64,000 nucleotides of DNA. It comes from Gimesia aquarii (GTDB lineage Bacteria > Planctomycetota > Planctomycetia > Planctomycetales > Planctomycetaceae). The stretch is taken from assembly GCF_007748195.1 (NCBI RefSeq), contig NZ_CP037920.1:4105800-4169799 (forward strand). Reading direction: 5' to 3'. The notes under the pieces are model-generated. The model did not search any database. It was not told the origin of the DNA and saw nothing but the letters and a program-made list of their open reading frames with translations. Positions 19,028 through 27,587 of the stretch are shown in pieces; positions within the stretch are counted from its first letter, which is position 1, and the number at the start of each line of letters is the position of its first letter. Position numbers and translations under genes: made by a program.

Positions 19028-19061
19028 AAAATCAGACCCAGCGCCAGCAGAGTCTGATTTT
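19028..19061 (-). terminator. Hairpin between the Cys-rich gene and the C39-like fusion gene
   Basis: A perfect 10-bp inverted repeat (AAAATCAGAC / GTCTGATTTT) with a 14-base loop. Read leftward, the 3' arm ends in TTTT, so it can act as an intrinsic terminator or attenuator about 30 bases past the Cys-rich gene. It would let the short upstream gene be expressed more strongly than the downstream enzymes. It could also work on the opposite strand. Confidence 0.6.
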
Positions 19062-19092
19062 TCAAATAGCAAACTGACGCAATTTAAAAGTT

Positions 19093-19578
19093 TTATGTGC
19101 ATGTTTCTCTACTGTTATGAGGAGTTGGAACAAGTAGATTTTGAAAACATTCACATACTCCTCCTTGACCGAACACTGCTCTAAACCTGCAAGTTTTTTT
19201 ATTACAACAGAATAACATAGGAGTAGAACCCGTGCACGCAGTACACCAAAAATAACAACCTGACAAAGCACAAGATTCTTGATCTGCCCCTGAACAAGAT
19301 CCACAAACGAGTCCAGGCTGCCCACCCCTGCCGCTAGTAAGAATACCTGAATCTGTACACGTTCCAGCTCCATCGTCTGGGATACCACAAGATTGACTAG
19401 ATTCTGGACTTGAACATGCTGGCCCAACAGTGCAATCTGACCAACCACCGGTAGCAAATACGTTTTCCATCTCTGTTGCAGTTAATGGTTCACCCGGGGC
19501 AGATGAGCTAAGAACCACTGAATTAAAGATTACGATTGATACAAAAAGAACCGCAGTTAACATAAGAAATCGTGACAT
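19093..19578 (-). CDS. Small Cys-rich secreted protein with a leader-like Gly-Gly motif
   Basis: 161 residues with a strong GGAGG site (19585-19590) before the ATG. Residues 1-27 form a Sec-type signal ('MLTAVLFVSIVIFNSVVL', then 'SSSAPGE'). Residues 32-45 read LTATEMENVFATGG, similar to the double-glycine leaders of bacteriocins and other exported peptides, with two extra residues between the hydrophobic position and Gly-Gly. The remaining 116 residues contain 16 cysteines, an even number that suits disulfides, plus many Ser, Thr and Gly. There is no zinc-finger spacing. No known family is recognised. The adjacent exported C39-like domain is of the class that cleaves after Gly-Gly, so this may be its substrate; that is inference. 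It could instead be an ordinary structural surface protein. Confidence 0.8.
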   Translation of the reverse strand: MSRFLMLTAVLFVSIVIFNSVVLSSSAPGEPLTATEMENVFATGGWSDCTVGPACSSPESSQSCGIPDDGAGTCTDSGILTSGRGGQPGLVCGSCSGADQESCALSGCYFWCTACTGSTPMLFCCNKKTCRFRAVFGQGGVCECFQNLLVPTPHNSRETCT

Positions 19579-20406
19579 GAGCTATCCTCCATAAAATTTT
19601 TAATTTGTATCATATATACACATATAATCGGTGCATATCAGATCTGAACAAGCACACATTTATTTTACAATATTTAAAAAACACATCAAGAGTGTATCGT
19701 TTCTTTTACATGGATTTCTATATTAATGTATTTAATGCAAATATGACACCTACTGCATTGTCAATAATGTTAATTAATTGATATGGACCAAGCAATTTGA
19801 CTAGCATCTCCAGGTTGGTCTATATGGCTCTATTAAACTTCCTGTCATGGTGATCTATTTCAAAAAATTCACATAATTAATCTGTTAGGGAACCTGTTAA
19901 TAGAGGGCCAATTCTCTTTTCGCCATTTTGAATTTCTTTTTTATGATTATTACAACATTAAGTTCGTGAAATACATTAGCAACTAAAATACCGATTTAGA
20001 ATTCACTCCATAGTGTTTTCAATCTGAGTCCTTCTGGCTATTCAGTTTGAAAAAGAGTAGGCTACTTATTCATAACTCTTCCTAGTTATTTCTCCAACCA
20101 ATGAGTGTTGAGTAGAATTATTCGAAGTTAACGTTTCGATTATCGCCTCTACCTGCATTTTATCAGGAACGGTATCTCGACAAGTAGGATACAGCATTCA
20201 CTCCTCTGAGCGATTGGATATTCGATATCCAAGTCGCGAAGACTGTCATATTTCCAGTCTATAATCTATTGCTTACAAATATTGGCTATACCGAGCGTCT
20301 GGAAGTGTTGCCGAATTTCGCAGAAGTAAAAATGATTACGCGATACTTTACTGTTGAGAGTTACACAGTCACTAGAAATTTTGAAGGATGATAAAAAGAT
20401 AATTTT
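19579..20406. other. Divergent intergenic region, AT-rich
   Basis: 828 bases between the Cys-rich gene (leftward) and the OpgC-like gene (rightward), holding both promoters. It is strongly AT-rich. One palindrome (20214-20232) stands out. A short open frame on the minus strand at 20266-20448 has no supporting features and is not called. Confidence 0.55.
20214..20232. promoter_or_regulatory. Palindrome upstream of the OpgC-like gene
   Basis: TTGGATAT-TCG-ATATCCAA, extended by GCGA/TCGC with one bulged G to a stem of about 12 bp. It lies about 175 bases upstream of the ATG at 20407. It could be an operator or the hairpin of an untranslated RNA. Confidence 0.4.
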
Positions 20407-21546
20407 ATGGTGCCCTCTGATCTCACTCAGTTGGAAAAATGCTACCATCGCGATCTTAGGATCGATTTTTTTCGGGGACTGGCATTGTTGATGATCTTAA
20501 TTGATCATGTGGAAAGCATGCTTGGGGAATCGTTTATAAGTCAATTTACTTTACAAGGAGTAGGATCATGTGATGCAGCTGAAGTTTTTGTTTTTTTATC
20601 GGGATACCTATATGGGAGAGTCTATAATCGTGTTTATTTAAAAGAAGGTTACAAAGCTTGTGTCAAGAAGTCTTTGTATCGTGGTATCAGGCTCTATTTA
20701 GCCACTTTGTTAACTCTCTGCTGTTGTTTGATAGTTAGTATTCCGTTTGCCATATATAATAATCAAATCTCTCAACGGCTGTTTCTATTTCCGCTCATTC
20801 AATGGCCTCTTCAGGCTTTCTTGTATTTCTTGGACCTTATCTATGCTCCTTACGGGTTTGAAATCCTACATCTCTATATCATTTTCTTTTTATTTTTGTT
20901 CCCGGTACTCTTCTTAATTCTAAAAAAGTCATCCAAGCTGGCATGGTTTTTATCTATTGGACTGTATGTACTGAGTCAATGCTTTAGCTGGTTCACCATT
21001 CCAGTACCTTATAGTCAATATAGCCCATTCTATTTTAATCTTTCTTCCTGGCAATTTTTATTTTTTATTGGGATGGTCATTGGTATGAGAACACACTCGC
21101 GAAGGCTGACTCTCCTCCAAAATCGGTTTTTAAAAAATATTGCCCTTTTAATTGTTCTATCTATAGTTTATTTCAAATTTACTGAGCAGAAATTTTTATC
21201 AGATGAAGTATTGACTTCACCATATTGGTTTATTTTTATGAGAATGGTAAAATCAAAACAAACTCTTGGACCGCTTAGACTGATTAATATTCTGGCACTT
21301 GCATATTACATTAACTCTATTACATCAGCACAAGGAAACTTTTGGAAAACGAAGTTAGCATTCCCTTTAGTCTTATGTGGGCAGCATTCATTATTAGTAT
21401 ATTGCTCAGGACTCATTTTTGTGTATGCAACTGTTGTATTATCCAACATGCTGCATCTTGGATCTGAATGGACCTTAGTGCTTCACAGTATAGGAGGTGG
21501 ATGTTCGATTCTTGTAGCATTAGCTGCTAACCGAAAAACTAAATAA
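20407..21546 (+). CDS. OpgC-like membrane acyltransferase
   Basis: 379 residues with about ten hydrophobic helices. The N-terminal motif 'RIDFFRGLALLMILIDH' and the following 'AAEVFVFLSGYLYGRVY' are typical of the OpgC branch of the acyltransferase-3 superfamily; in proteobacteria OpgC adds succinyl groups to osmoregulated periplasmic glucans. Length and helix count fit. No glucan synthase (opgGH) is nearby, so the acceptor here is unknown and may be another exported glycan. It is AT-rich like the region to its left and is divergent from the Cys-rich gene. Confidence 0.85.
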   Translation: MVPSDLTQLEKCYHRDLRIDFFRGLALLMILIDHVESMLGESFISQFTLQGVGSCDAAEVFVFLSGYLYGRVYNRVYLKEGYKACVKKSLYRGIRLYLATLLTLCCCLIVSIPFAIYNNQISQRLFLFPLIQWPLQAFLYFLDLIYAPYGFEILHLYIIFFLFLFPVLFLILKKSSKLAWFLSIGLYVLSQCFSWFTIPVPYSQYSPFYFNLSSWQFLFFIGMVIGMRTHSRRLTLLQNRFLKNIALLIVLSIVYFKFTEQKFLSDEVLTSPYWFIFMRMVKSKQTLGPLRLINILALAYYINSITSAQGNFWKTKLAFPLVLCGQHSLLVYCSGLIFVYATVVLSNMLHLGSEWTLVLHSIGGGCSILVALAANRKTK

Positions 21547-21709
21547 AAACTTGAATTTCTCCAAGAATAGCAGACACTTAGTTTAGCTTGTTCAAACTCT
21601 TCTAAACTTAATTTAAAGGCATGTAGCTTACGTTGTAGATTTAAGCATTTAAATAATATCAGCTAAATTACTTCCTTGTTCAAGTGGCATGTCAATCTAT
21701 TGAAGTCAC

Positions 21710-23473
21710 TTACTTCTCAAGAGAAATAACACCATCCCAATCTGCTGGTGCCTTGTAATTGTTACAAGCAATCTGAAGTAACAAGAAATCTTTGGCACGA
21801 TCCTTCGGTGGCAAATGCCCTAGCAAATCAAGTGCGCGTTCCCAATCACCATCAATAAATGCCTCGACTGCTGCTTCAAAATCAAGGATATTCTGATTTG
21901 AAATTGAGCTTTTCCCTTCAGAAGGCAGTAATTCATAAATGGAAAATGGTGTTTCAAATCCGGCGGGACGAAATATTCCGATATGTCGACAACGTCCTTC
22001 CGTTTCAGGAAGCAGGTTGCGCACATCGGAAGCCGTCGGTTCATCGATAAGAATGGGAACGCCAATCTGCTTTGTCATGCCTTCCAGTCGAGATGCCAGA
22101 TTCACCACAGGACCAAATACACCAACCTTCGCCTGTTCCCTGGTCCCAATTTTTCCAGCAATTGCCTGACCACGGGTGATTCCAATTCCAACTTCAAATC
22201 CACTGAGTTCATTTTCCTTAGAACTGTTCGATATTTTAAACATTCTTTGAATGCGCAATGCGGCCAGACAGGCTGGAATCGCACCTTTCGACAAAGGCAG
22301 GGGCCAGCCCCAAAATCCGAGTGCACTGTCTCCCTGAAAATCGGCAATCACACCATTCTGACCGCTAATACTCTGAGTCATGACTCCCAAAGCATTTTTT
22401 AATCGACCCAGAAAATGATGTAGATTCTTACCAGCCTGCTCTGTCATATGAGAGAATCCTCGCAGATCACAAAATAAAACCGCTGTGTCGGTTTCTGTTG
22501 GTTCCAGAGTGTGTTTGGCGTCATCTTTGGAAACCATTTTGATGATGGCGGGTGAAAAGAACTGCTGAATCCCGGAAAACCGGTCTTCCAGCTCATGTAC
22601 CCGACGAATCGCAGACAGCATTTGGGCCACCAGCTCAACCAGGTTCAAGTCGTCCTGTAAGTCATCCGTCGATAAATATGCCTTAGAAGGTGATTCTTCA
22701 CCAAAACGACCACAGGTATAAAGACACCACTTCTTATTTGCATCCGTTTTTACCGGCGTACAAAAAGCCCACCGTCCATTTGCCAGTGGTGCTCCCGTTC
22801 GGTTCTTCTCCACCTCGATTGCTGTTTCATTTTTCTTCAAGACATCACGTACTAAGGACCTGACAATCGACACACGCCTGAACCCCGGAACCGGCTGCTC
22901 CCAATGCACAACACTCCATTTCTTTTCACCGTCGCTCTCGATGATTGCCACGACATCTGCATGGTTCATCACATCTTTGAGTATTTGAGCCGCTTGACTA
23001 GCCAGATTATCTTTGTCCTTGCAAAGCCATAATGTTGGCACTAATTTGGAAACGGCCTCGATTCTAAAATCAGTCGTACGCAAGCTGAATTCTGTTAAGA
23101 TATCGGAATCAGTATCCAGGTCATCCAGGATTTGTAATATCCCTGAGTTCGGCGTTCGATCGACCGATTGGAATTCTGTCGCGCCAATTTGAAATTTCTC
23201 TCCGACCGATACACTCAACTCACTGTAATACTGATTGTCGAACCAGATTTGATTCCTGACACTGGGAAAACAGCGAATATTGAGGCGTCTCTGATGCCGT
23301 TCGAATTCTGCATGCATCCGTGAAATGGTGGAATCCCAGGGAACTGCGAAGTCGTTCTCCGCACTTCGACCTAACAACAATGTCTTCGAGTCAGGAATAT
23401 CCCATTCAATCTTTTCACCTGGTCTTGAGCCTGTTGCAATAAGATGCATCATTGTTGAGTTCCGTTTTGTCAT
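21710..23473 (-). CDS. FHA domain-containing class III nucleotide cyclase
   Basis: 587 residues. An FHA domain (about 10-105) has 'LLLGRSAENDFAVPWDSTISRMHAEF', with the Gly-Arg-Ser and Ser-Arg-x-His phosphothreonine-binding residues. A GAF-like sensor region (about 130-285) follows. The C-terminal catalytic domain (about 320-510) has both metal-binding aspartates ('VLFCDLRGFS', 'IADFQGDSALGFWG') and the Asn/Arg pair in 'FGPVVNLASRLEGM'. The residue that usually selects adenine is replaced by the Gly-Pro-Val context, so ATP versus GTP use is not certain. It should make cAMP (or cGMP) in response to a phosphorylated partner. It is divergent from the redox operon containing a cyclic-nucleotide-binding ferredoxin. 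Confidence 0.92.
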   Translation of the reverse strand: MTKRNSTMMHLIATGSRPGEKIEWDIPDSKTLLLGRSAENDFAVPWDSTISRMHAEFERHQRRLNIRCFPSVRNQIWFDNQYYSELSVSVGEKFQIGATEFQSVDRTPNSGILQILDDLDTDSDILTEFSLRTTDFRIEAVSKLVPTLWLCKDKDNLASQAAQILKDVMNHADVVAIIESDGEKKWSVVHWEQPVPGFRRVSIVRSLVRDVLKKNETAIEVEKNRTGAPLANGRWAFCTPVKTDANKKWCLYTCGRFGEESPSKAYLSTDDLQDDLNLVELVAQMLSAIRRVHELEDRFSGIQQFFSPAIIKMVSKDDAKHTLEPTETDTAVLFCDLRGFSHMTEQAGKNLHHFLGRLKNALGVMTQSISGQNGVIADFQGDSALGFWGWPLPLSKGAIPACLAALRIQRMFKISNSSKENELSGFEVGIGITRGQAIAGKIGTREQAKVGVFGPVVNLASRLEGMTKQIGVPILIDEPTASDVRNLLPETEGRCRHIGIFRPAGFETPFSIYELLPSEGKSSISNQNILDFEAAVEAFIDGDWERALDLLGHLPPKDRAKDFLLLQIACNNYKAPADWDGVISLEK

Positions 23474-23512
23474 TGAATTTCAGATGTGATCCAATATGGG
23501 ATTGACTTTGAT

Positions 23513-23537
23513 TATCTCTACCTTTTTGATAGAGATA
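23513..23537. promoter_or_regulatory. Inverted repeat upstream of the cyclase gene
   Basis: TATCTCTA and TAGAGATA, perfect 8-bp arms with a 9-base spacer, about 40 bases upstream of the cyclase ATG at 23473. It could be an operator or a leader hairpin. Confidence 0.4.
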
Positions 23538-23645
23538 TGATCACAAAGCCTAGTATTCAAAACGCATTTTTTGATGAATGGCAACACCCCTTTCTTTAAA
23601 TAGTCGTGTTTTTTTCTAACAAAAAAGTCAATTTTTCGAGTAGTA

Positions 23646-23665
23646 AACGGTGATCATCCACCGTT
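23646..23665. promoter_or_regulatory. Inverted repeat in the divergent region
   Basis: AACGGTG-ATCATC-CACCGTT, perfect 7-bp arms, extendable with one bulge through GTA/TAC. It lies roughly midway between the two divergent genes, a natural place for an operator serving both. Confidence 0.4.
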
Positions 23666-23812
23666 ACTTATATGTATGTTGTAAATTTTCCTTTCGATTT
23701 ACATGTACTCGGCAGGTCGTACAATCCGGCAGTTCTTTGGCGAAAACAGACCACGATAATTGACAAAATTGCTATATCCCTTCTCCTATTTCAGACATAG
23801 AAAGTTTCTATA

Positions 23813-24985
23813 ATGAACTGCACTTCATGCAGAATTCGTCGACTCAAACCAATCAATTGTCTGTTTTTGATGATGTTTGTTTGCCTGCTCCTGCAAATTG
23901 TTGTATCCACTTTCTCAGAAGAGATGTACGCAACGGAATCAGTGGCCGCAGCAAATGCGGAGAGCAAACAGGCAAAGCCCCAGAAAATCATGGGAGTCAC
24001 CAATGCAGACTGCAAGAAGTGTCACCCCTCTGAAGTGGCAACCTGGATGAAAACAGTGCATGCGCAATCGCCCGATATGCGGCTCTATAAGTTTGAGGGC
24101 AATACAAAGAAGTATGCAACCGCCATGGGAATCACAAGTGCCAGCTTGCTGGCGGATTCCATGTGTGCCGACTGTCACGCCACAAAGGCAGTACGAGACG
24201 GTAAGGTGAAAGTCATCTCGGGTGTCTCATGTGAATCATGCCATGGCGCCGCGGGGGGGAATGACGGCTGGCTGAATCGTCATCAGTCTTATCATGCCAG
24301 CATGCCGATCCCGCGGGCTGAAGAAACTGCAGAACATCGGGAAGCACGTCTCAAACACTGTGATGAAGCGGGGATGATCCGTTCTTCCAATCTCTATGGT
24401 TTATCAAAGGCTTGCATGAAGTGTCATATCATTGGTAATGAGAAGTTAATCGCCGCGGGACACAAATCGGCGAGTGCCTTTGATTTTGCTTCCTGGTCGA
24501 GTGGAGAATTGAAACACAACTTTCTGGTTGATAAAACAAAGAACGCAGATGCCCCCACACTCTGGATGGAACGCACCGGCGGAACGGCCGAGAATCGCAA
24601 ACGGGTCAAATTTGTCGTCGGCACACTGACTCAATTAGAGGCAGCACTGCGTCAACGTGCAGATGCAACGAATCCAGCTGTCATCCCTCAAATTGCTGGT
24701 ACTGCAGCAGCCGCGAATGCCAAGCTTTCACAAATCAACGCCTTTGCTCCTACACCTGAAGTTCAAAAGGTGACCACGCTGATTACCCCCATTCTGGGAA
24801 CGCTTTTTGTTCCTCAGCCAAGCGATAAGACAACATATAGCCAGGCAGCAGATCAAGTCGCAGAGCAAGCGAAACTGTTCGCTAAAAATCACAATGGTGC
24901 AAAACTGGCTGGACTGGACACAATGATTAACCAATTACCACCACACTTTTCCCAACAATACAAAGAAAAATATCTCAAAAACTAA
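23813..24985 (+). CDS. Exported tetraheme cytochrome c (cytochrome c-554 type)
   Basis: 390 residues with a signal-like hydrophobic segment at about 16-36 ('CLFLMMFVCLLLQIVV'). Four CxxCH sites are seen: CKKCH ('CKKCHPSEVATWMKTVHA'), CADCH, CESCH ('CESCHGAAGG') and CMKCH. The spacing and the extra His residues after the first site match the cytochrome c-554 family, tetraheme periplasmic electron carriers. The C-terminal third has no heme motif and looks helical. First gene of a rightward redox operon: 41 bases precede the cyclic-nucleotide-binding ferredoxin gene. Confidence 0.92.
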   Translation: MNCTSCRIRRLKPINCLFLMMFVCLLLQIVVSTFSEEMYATESVAAANAESKQAKPQKIMGVTNADCKKCHPSEVATWMKTVHAQSPDMRLYKFEGNTKKYATAMGITSASLLADSMCADCHATKAVRDGKVKVISGVSCESCHGAAGGNDGWLNRHQSYHASMPIPRAEETAEHREARLKHCDEAGMIRSSNLYGLSKACMKCHIIGNEKLIAAGHKSASAFDFASWSSGELKHNFLVDKTKNADAPTLWMERTGGTAENRKRVKFVVGTLTQLEAALRQRADATNPAVIPQIAGTAAAANAKLSQINAFAPTPEVQKVTTLITPILGTLFVPQPSDKTTYSQAADQVAEQAKLFAKNHNGAKLAGLDTMINQLPPHFSQQYKEKYLKN

Positions 24986-25026
24986 ACCGTCTTTCATTTA
25001 TCAAGTCACAAACAAGCGCTTACTCT

Positions 25027-26766
25027 ATGTCAGACCCATCCATTTCACGACCACGTCGCTGGGATAAACCCTTCTCACTTGAAGTGGGGAGTGAAGGTGA
25101 GATGACTGATGAAATTGTTGATTCGCTTCTGCAATCGCCTCCCTTTTCTCAAATAAATCCTGAAGGTTTTAAAAAATCGTTACCACTTCGTGAAATCATG
25201 AAGAATGATTCTCGAATCGTAGGGTATGATGATGGCGATATCATCGTGCGTCGAGGTGACTGGGGAAACTCCGCCTTTTTCGTGCTTTCGGGAACAGTTC
25301 GTGTCGATCTGGAACGGAAACAGACATCGTTACCAGATGAAATACTGGGACGTCGCGTCAGCAAGGTAAAAACGTTTTTTGAATCGATTGCTCAACTTTG
25401 GAAAAATAACAAACATCCTGAAGTTCGAGAAATTGCTTCAGTTGGTAACAAACCGACGTTCAACACACGTATCTCGCATGGAAAGACTCGAATTTATCTT
25501 CAGGAAGTTTCAGCGGTACTCGACAAATACCGGACTGCAAAACTTGAAACAGGCCACTGGTTTGGAGAACTGGCTGCCTTGGGACGAACCAGCCGTGTTG
25601 CAACGGTTTTCTCGGAAGGCGTGTCGCAACTTCTCGAAATCCGTTGGCAGGGAATTCGCGATATCCTACGGCATGATCGAAACGGGAGCCTGAAGCAGTA
25701 TATTGAAGACGTTTTTCGAGAACGCGCTCTCGCTGCATTTTTGCGAACTGATCCTCTGTTTCACGACTGTGAACCTGAATTACTGCAACGGATCGTGGAT
25801 CAAGTCGAATTTCATTCTTACGGCAACTACGACTCTCACAAGCCATTTAAGGAATTAATAAAAGACGGCGATAACAATACTGATGCGGGAGAACCGGTCA
25901 TCATTCAAGAAGGGGATTACCCGAACGGCATCGTGATGATTCGCAGTGGCCTGGCAAGAATCAGCAAGCGTCATTACAACGGACGACGTACAGTCGGCTA
26001 TTTGTCACCCGGCCAGATCTTTGGATTAGACGAAATTCAAGCAGAACTTGAGTCTCTCACTCCGGTAGCCAGTCGCACTCGACTCAGTGCCATCGGCCAT
26101 TTAAATGCAGTACTCGTTCCCACTCCGCTGGTTGAAGAGATTCTCTTAGATAAGGAGTCTCCTCAAAATATTCAATCAAACAAAATCCCTGACACTGTCC
26201 GCACGGCAGACAGTCATACGGTCAAATTAAATGATGACATCCTTCTTAGCCAGCTCGTTGATCACCATTACGTACAAGGGACATCCTTGATGGTGATCAA
26301 TCTTGATCGTTGTACACGCTGTGATGATTGCGTACGAGCGTGTGCCTCAGCACATGACAATAACCCTCGTTTTGTTCGTCATGGCCCCATACTCAATCAA
26401 TACATGATTCCCAACGCCTGTCTGCACTGTGTTGACCCCATCTGCATGATTGAATGTCCTACCGCTGCGATTCAACGTGATCTCGATCATGGTGATATCG
26501 TCATCAATGAGCAAACCTGTATTGGCTGTGCTCAGTGTGCAAGCAACTGTCCTTTTGATGCCATTCGTATGGTTGATATTCGAGATTCAAAAGGCGAGAT
26601 CATTGTCGATTCCAAGTCTCACGTCCCACTCACACAGGCTACAAAGTGTGATCTTTGTATTGACCAGAAAAGTGGCCCTGCGTGTGAGCGTGCTTGTCCT
26701 CATGATGCTCTGTTCCGTGTTGACATGCATGATGCATCCAAAGTGGAGGAGGTCTTTTCGCCATGA
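25027..26766 (+). CDS. Cyclic-nucleotide-binding domain protein fused to a four-cluster [4Fe-4S] ferredoxin
   Basis: 579 residues. Two cNMP-binding (CRP-like) domains occupy about 45-225 and 235-385. The first has a convincing phosphate-binding cassette, Phe179-Gly-Glu-Leu-Ala with Arg190 ('FGELAALGRTSRVATV'), as in true cAMP/cGMP binders, and is split by an insertion of about 55 residues. The second has 'GQIFGLDEI' and lacks the usual Gly-Glu. The C-terminal part (about 420-570) has 16 cysteines in four groups: Cys429/432/435/439, 'CLHCVDPICMIECP', 'CIGCAQCASNCP' and 'CDLCIDQKSGPACERACP'. This is the DmsB/HybA pattern of four [4Fe-4S] clusters. No signal peptide is present, so it is cytoplasmic. 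It probably passes electrons to the membrane protein encoded next, whose start overlaps its stop. Confidence 0.92.
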   Translation: MSDPSISRPRRWDKPFSLEVGSEGEMTDEIVDSLLQSPPFSQINPEGFKKSLPLREIMKNDSRIVGYDDGDIIVRRGDWGNSAFFVLSGTVRVDLERKQTSLPDEILGRRVSKVKTFFESIAQLWKNNKHPEVREIASVGNKPTFNTRISHGKTRIYLQEVSAVLDKYRTAKLETGHWFGELAALGRTSRVATVFSEGVSQLLEIRWQGIRDILRHDRNGSLKQYIEDVFRERALAAFLRTDPLFHDCEPELLQRIVDQVEFHSYGNYDSHKPFKELIKDGDNNTDAGEPVIIQEGDYPNGIVMIRSGLARISKRHYNGRRTVGYLSPGQIFGLDEIQAELESLTPVASRTRLSAIGHLNAVLVPTPLVEEILLDKESPQNIQSNKIPDTVRTADSHTVKLNDDILLSQLVDHHYVQGTSLMVINLDRCTRCDDCVRACASAHDNNPRFVRHGPILNQYMIPNACLHCVDPICMIECPTAAIQRDLDHGDIVINEQTCIGCAQCASNCPFDAIRMVDIRDSKGEIIVDSKSHVPLTQATKCDLCIDQKSGPACERACPHDALFRVDMHDASKVEEVFSP

Positions 26767-27587
26767 GGAATCTTCTCTTCCAGCAAAGATTTACCGTCGC
26801 TGCGTTTGCAATTCTCTCTTTACTCATGATTGCAGGCTATTCTCTCTTTTCTATCACACTCTCAAAAACATCATTTGCCAGCGGAACAATGTTGTTGATC
26901 TGTATCTTTATTCTGGCAAGCTATCAGTTACGTAAAACATTCTCGTTTCTATCAATTGGAAGTACCTCTGCCTGGCTTCAGTTTCATATCTTCATCGGAC
27001 TCTTCTCCTGTTTACTGTTTGCCCTTCATATAAAATTTCGGATTCCCAATGGCTTTTTTGAAACGCTCCTGTTCTTTTCATACCTGACTGTGTTTCTCAG
27101 TGGTGTCATCGGATGGTTTTTATCACGTAGCGTACCGTACCGACTCTCATCTCGTGGAGAAGAAGTCATTTTCGAACGCATTCCAATCCATCGACGTAAC
27201 ATACTCGATAAAGTTGAATCATTGGTATTTGACAATCAAGATTCCGCTGCCAGTAAAGCGATTCCTGATTTCTATCAGAAACATTTACAAGCATTTTTTG
27301 CAGGTCCCAGTAATCTGATGCGACACATATTGCATTCAGAACGCCATCGACATCACTTATCGCAAAAGATCACGGCGATGAAACCGTTTCTCAATGAGCA
27401 GGAACAAATCACAATGCAGCAAATCGTCGAACTGATTCAGCAAAAAGATGATCTCGACTACCAATATGCACTACAAGCGTTACTAAAGCTATGGCTCTTC
27501 GTGCATGTGCCATTAACATACTCACTGATTCTCTTTGCATTGTTTCATACCATCGCTGTTTGTGCCTTTGCGAGTACGAGTGGATGA
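26763..27587 (+). CDS. Membrane protein, probable diheme cytochrome b-like subunit
   Basis: 274 residues with about five hydrophobic helices. Two helices each carry a pair of histidines 14 positions apart: His75/His89 ('FHIFIGLFSCLLFALH') and His248/His262 ('HVPLTYSLILFALFH'). That is the geometry of two stacked b-hemes held between two helices, as in cytochrome b and ferric-reductase-type proteins. A soluble loop of about 100 residues separates the pairs. The ATG overlaps the preceding stop by four bases (ATGA), so translation is coupled to the ferredoxin. Likely role: carrying electrons across the membrane between cytoplasmic Fe-S clusters and periplasmic cytochromes. The family name is not recognised; the diheme reading is from residue spacing. 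Confidence 0.75.
   Translation: MRNLLFQQRFTVAAFAILSLLMIAGYSLFSITLSKTSFASGTMLLICIFILASYQLRKTFSFLSIGSTSAWLQFHIFIGLFSCLLFALHIKFRIPNGFFETLLFFSYLTVFLSGVIGWFLSRSVPYRLSSRGEEVIFERIPIHRRNILDKVESLVFDNQDSAASKAIPDFYQKHLQAFFAGPSNLMRHILHSERHRHHLSQKITAMKPFLNEQEQITMQQIVELIQQKDDLDYQYALQALLKLWLFVHVPLTYSLILFALFHTIAVCAFASTSG

Larger units (their letters stand above)
23474..23812. promoter_or_regulatory. Divergent promoter region, cyclase and redox operon
   Basis: 339 bases between the start of the cyclase (leftward) and the tetraheme cytochrome (rightward). It contains two clean inverted repeats, listed separately, and no ORF. A shared regulator could control both directions from here. Confidence 0.5.

Noticed and set aside
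19062-19457. 131-residue minus-strand frame overlapping the Cys-rich gene
   Set aside because: It lies in another frame of the same strand, has no start site, and its neighbour has a signal peptide and strong ribosome-binding site.
20266-20448. 60-residue minus-strand frame upstream of the OpgC-like gene
   Set aside because: It overlaps the 5' end of a well-supported gene and has no features.
27491-27583. Upstream start for the decaheme cytochrome
   Set aside because: It would overlap the membrane subunit gene by 97 bases; the ATGA overlap start at 27584 fits coupled translation.
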